A stretch of 64,000 nt of DNA. Origin: Ignavibacteria bacterium RIFOXYC2_FULL_35_21. GTDB lineage: Bacteria > Bacteroidota > Ignavibacteria > Kapaibacteriales > UBA2268. The stretch lies in the NCBI GenBank assembly GCA_001804705.1, contig MHAY01000013.1, positions 48,244 through 112,243 on the forward strand. Direction: 5' to 3'. The translations under genes were made by a program, and so were the position numbers. The notes beneath the pieces were generated by a model, which saw nothing but the letters and a program-made list of their open reading frames with translations, made no database searches and had not been told where the DNA came from. Below are positions 60,804-64,000 of this stretch, one piece after another; within the stretch, counting starts at the first letter, position 1; each line of letters opens with the position of its first letter.

Positions 60804-61718
60804 ATGGATATTCTTAAAGTAAATTCAATTGTCAAAAGATTCGGTGATTTTGAAGCAGTAAGCAATGTTACTTTTTCTGTCGAGCAAGGCACTGTGTTTG
60901 GATTGCTGGGACCTAACGGAGCCGGCAAAACTACAACAATCAGAATGATGACAAACATATTAAAACCTGACGAAGGTGAAGTCAGTTTGTTCGGTGAGAA
61001 AGTAGGCTCACTCCAGCAGAACAGGATTGGATACCTTCCCGAAGAGAGAGGCTTGTACAAGAAAATAAAAGTGATTGACCAGTTGATTTATTTCGGACAG
61101 CTAAAGGGTATGTCCCGCTCTGATGCTCAATCGGAAGCGAGAAAATGGCTGAAAAAATTAGATGCCGAAACATGGGAGACAAAAAAAATCCAGGAACTAT
61201 CGAAAGGCATGCAGCAGAAAGTTCAGTTCATCACCACGATTTTGCATAATCCCGATTTATTGATTTTAGACGAGCCATTCTCAGGTTTTGACCCGATTAA
61301 CACGGAGATAATCAAGAAAATTATTAGTGACCTGAAATCAGAAGGAAAAACCATTATCCTTTCGACTCATATCATGGAACAGGTAGAACAGCTCTGCGAC
61401 CACATCTGCTTAATTGATAAAGGGAAAATGATTCTGTCGGGCATGGTGAGAGAAATAAAAAAGAATTACGGCAGAGATACTATTCTCATGGAGTGGGACG
61501 GAGATGATTTATTCCTGAATGAATTTTCTAATATTAAATATATTAACCGCTCGAACAACCGTGCCGAGTTCAGAATAACTGACGGACTTACTCCGATGCT
61601 CATATTGCAGAAGGCATCTCAAAAAAATAATATTTATAAATTCGAGCTTGCTGAACCAAGCCTCAACGAAATTTTTATTGATGTTGTAACTAAGCAGGGA
61701 GTTGACAATGAATCCTAA
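60804..61718 (+). CDS. ABC transporter ATP-binding protein (NatA-like)
   Basis: GLLGPNGAGKTTTIRMMTNILKPDEGEVSLFG; LSKGMQQKVQFITTILHNPDLLILDEPFSGFDP. Confidence 0.93.
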   Translation: MDILKVNSIVKRFGDFEAVSNVTFSVEQGTVFGLLGPNGAGKTTTIRMMTNILKPDEGEVSLFGEKVGSLQQNRIGYLPEERGLYKKIKVIDQLIYFGQLKGMSRSDAQSEARKWLKKLDAETWETKKIQELSKGMQQKVQFITTILHNPDLLILDEPFSGFDPINTEIIKKIISDLKSEGKTIILSTHIMEQVEQLCDHICLIDKGKMILSGMVREIKKNYGRDTILMEWDGDDLFLNEFSNIKYINRSNNRAEFRITDGLTPMLILQKASQKNNIYKFELAEPSLNEIFIDVVTKQGVDNES

Positions 61719-63015
61719 AGGCTCGACAAGCAAGATTAAGACAATCATTGTTCATGAATACCTTACAAAGGTAAAGACAAAAGGTTTTATCATCGCTACC
61801 ATACTTGGGCCGCTACTCCTTCTTGCGGTGATTTTCATTCCAATTCTCGTAACGATGCTTGGTGCTGACAGCACGGAAAGAAAAATTGCAATCGTTGATT
61901 ACACTGAAAAACTCGGGAAGGAAATTGTCAACAGTGATACTTCAAAATACTTCCTTACAAATTATTCTCCTGAAACACTAAGAAAGGAAGTCCTCAGTGG
62001 AAAACTTGACGGATACCTCGTTATTCCCAAAGATTTTCTCAAAAGAGGCGAGGCTGATGTTTACACAATGGGCGGCGGCGGTATCGGATTTTTAAATACA
62101 CTTGAATCCAATGTAAGGGAAGTTGCCCGAAAAGAAAGACTGCGTGAGGCAGGTGTAGATTTGAGTGTAATCAATCTTGTCGAAGAAGGTGTTGACATCA
62201 ACACTCAGAAAATCACAAAGGAAGGCACCGAAAAAGATTATGCCGAAGCTTATGCTGTCGTGGGATATGTGTTTGGTTTTATCATCTATACATTGATGTT
62301 GCTTTACGGCAGCTTTGTTTCACGTGGTGTGATTGAAGAAAAAGCAAACAGGATTATCGAGGTGATTGCATCTTCAGCACGACCTTTTGAAATTATGATG
62401 GGTAAGGTGATTGGCATTGGCTGTGTTGGATTGACTCAAGTGCTGTTCTGGGTTATTCTCTCAGGTGTCCTGCTCTATCTGATTGCACCTATGCTGGGCG
62501 GAATGGCCAGCGACCCTGAAATGCTCAAGACTCAGATGATGAATCAGAACCAGAATATGGTAATGCCAACCTCTTTTGAAATACCAAATATATCCCCCTG
62601 GATTTTTGTTGCATTTATTTTTTATTTCCTGTCGGGGTATTTCCTTTATGCAACATTGTTCGCCGCAGTTGGCTCGGCGGTTGACCAGGAGTCGGATGCA
62701 CAACAGTTGCAAATGCCAATCATGCTGCCTATAATTATTCCGATTCTTTTGGTGGGTTATGTGATTTCGAATCCTGAAAGTACAATTTCTGTAATCCTTT
62801 CATTGTTCCCATTGTTCACTCCGATTCTTATGATGGTGCGTGTGGCGGCTACGCCTGTACCTCTATGGCAAATCATTGCATCCATTGTGCTGATGCTCGG
62901 CTCGTTTTACGGGTGCGTATGGATGGCGGCACGTATATACAGAGTCGGTATTTTGATGTACGGCAAGAAACCAAACCTGAAAGATTTGTTTAAGTGGGTT
63001 AGACAGTCAGGTTGA
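61702..63015 (+). CDS. ABC transporter permease (NatB-like, ABC-2 type)
   Basis: IIVHEYLTKVKTKGFIIATILGPLLL...GVIEEKANRIIEVIASSARPFEIMMGKVIGIG; 17-nt overlap with the ATPase gene. Confidence 0.92.
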   Translation: MTMNPKGSTSKIKTIIVHEYLTKVKTKGFIIATILGPLLLLAVIFIPILVTMLGADSTERKIAIVDYTEKLGKEIVNSDTSKYFLTNYSPETLRKEVLSGKLDGYLVIPKDFLKRGEADVYTMGGGGIGFLNTLESNVREVARKERLREAGVDLSVINLVEEGVDINTQKITKEGTEKDYAEAYAVVGYVFGFIIYTLMLLYGSFVSRGVIEEKANRIIEVIASSARPFEIMMGKVIGIGCVGLTQVLFWVILSGVLLYLIAPMLGGMASDPEMLKTQMMNQNQNMVMPTSFEIPNISPWIFVAFIFYFLSGYFLYATLFAAVGSAVDQESDAQQLQMPIMLPIIIPILLVGYVISNPESTISVILSLFPLFTPILMMVRVAATPVPLWQIIASIVLMLGSFYGCVWMAARIYRVGILMYGKKPNLKDLFKWVRQSG

Positions 63016-63046
63016 ATTAAAAATTCACAATTAACAATTCACAATT

Positions 63047-63077
63047 GGGGTTGGGGTTTGGGGAATAGGGATTGGGG
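63047..63077 (+). other. G-quadruplex-capable tract
   Basis: GGGGTTGGGGTTTGGGGAATAGGGATTGGGG. Confidence 0.75.
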
Positions 63078-63164
63078 AAATAATATTAATATTACAATTC
63101 TATCGCTTAGTGATTATATATTAGTAGAAAACGAATCCCATCCACTACAGTTATCCCGTTTTTA

Positions 63165-63190
63165 TGTCATGCTGAGCCTGTCGAAGCATC
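63165..63190. repeat. REP-like element TGTCATGCTGAGCCTGTCGAAGCATC
   Basis: Same family as the core of the 25880/45701 repeats. Confidence 0.75.
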
Positions 63191-63598
63191 CATAGCAGGA
63201 AACCCACATTAAAAAACATTCACCGCAAAGTCCCTAAGACGCAAAGTATTTTGGTTAATATGAGCCCAAATTGGGCAGATTTGGGCATTTTGAGCAGGTT
63301 TGACATGATTTTTCATTTGCTCAAAAATATAAGGTAAGCTCAAATAAATTATAAACTTAATACAGCACATCCGGTTGATTTGTGTAATATATTTTTGATA
63401 CTTGAAGCTCAAATAAGTGACCCAAGTCATTGTACATGAAGAAAATATATGCCAAGAACTAAGATAGTGGCTATTCATCCCGGAATATCAAAGAACATGC
63501 GGTGCAAAGATAAGGTTGTAGCGATGATATGTCAAGAAAATGGTTTTAAAAGGATTTAAAAATGGTTTTTAAAAATTATTATTTAAAATTGAATTCTA

Positions 63599-63934
63599 TC
63601 AAATTCTTTCAATTATACTTATTAATTCGTTTATCTCTTTTTGCTTACCCAGATAGTCTTTATAGCTATTAATAGATTCAGTTATCAATGTATCATAAGT
63701 TATATATCTTGCACTTTCAGCTCTAAGTAGTTCAATATTCCTTGGCTCATCTTCAATAGGCATTGGGGGAGTACCTAATATACAAATTACATCAATTGAT
63801 CTAGATTTAGTTGGAAATTGAGTTTTTAAGCATTTATCTAAAGCTGAACGATATTTACTTATTTGTTTTGTCAATTCATGAATTTCAATTTTTCGATCGT
63901 ATTTTTTAAGTTCTATAATAATATTTTGAGAGTG
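63599..63934 (-). pseudogene. C-terminal remnant of a PD-(D/E)XK-like nuclease-domain protein
   Basis: Open frame HSQNIIIELKKYDRKIEIHELTKQISKYRSALDKCLKTQFPTKSRSIDVICILGTPPMPIEDEPRN...; in-frame stop just upstream, no N-terminal part in the window. Confidence 0.5.
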
Positions 63935-63958
63935 TTAACATAAGATAGATATTTTTAT

Positions 63959-63966
63959 TATATTTG
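63959..63966 (+). promoter_or_regulatory. Bacteroidota-type -7 element TATATTTG before a gene starting at 63971
   Basis: TAnnTTTG match 5 nt from ATG; no -33 TTTG at the optimal spacing. Confidence 0.45.
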
Positions 63967-63970
63967 TATT

Positions 63971-64000
63971 ATGTTAAACAAACCAAGTGGAAGAATTATG
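63971..64000 (+). CDS. Start of a gene running off the right edge (MLNKPSGRIM...)
   Basis: ATG after a TAnnTTTG element; only 10 codons visible. Confidence 0.4.
   Translation, partial: MLNKPSGRIM

Noticed and set aside
63209-63478. 89-aa minus-strand ORF
   Set aside because: Composed of intergenic repeat sequence (GCAAAG.. unit, GCCCAAATTGGGC inverted repeat) with protein-like features absent

Overview
This is a 64 kb, AT-rich chromosomal window. It looks like a Bacteroidota / Chlorobiota / Ignavibacteriota-type genome: there are several proteins with T9SS-style C-terminal sorting domains, promoters of the form TTTG-N19-TAnnTTTG, and many outer-membrane proteins and lipoproteins. Most of it is core chromosome: a PBP/FtsI, ADP-forming acyl-CoA synthetase, lepA, lepB, mdh, a type I citrate synthase, queG, a PpiD-like foldase, glgA and hslVU. 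Other modules are an exopolysaccharide cluster (3 glycosyltransferases, an epimerase, asnB), two ECF sigma factor loci, a LolCDE-like ABC export cluster with a LolA-like protein and a beta-barrel candidate, tandem CotH-kinase secreted proteins, and a NatAB-like ABC exporter. Accessory material includes a HEPN-MNT pair, a second nucleotidyltransferase pair, a frameshifted PIN gene with its small partner ORF, a HicA C-terminal remnant, and a truncated PD-(D/E)XK-like remnant at the right edge. Intergenic DNA carries several dispersed repeat families, including a ~190 bp element in two copies. The most unusual candidates are: (i) an ECF sigma factor followed by a protein that joins an anti-sigma-like N-terminus and a TM helix to a C-terminal outer-membrane-barrel-like domain; (ii) two tandem micro-ORFs upstream of a MATE exporter; (iii) a signal peptide apparently encoded by an intergenic-type short repeat. 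No tRNA, rRNA, CRISPR array or intact transposon was recognised. All family calls are by eye; no database search was run.
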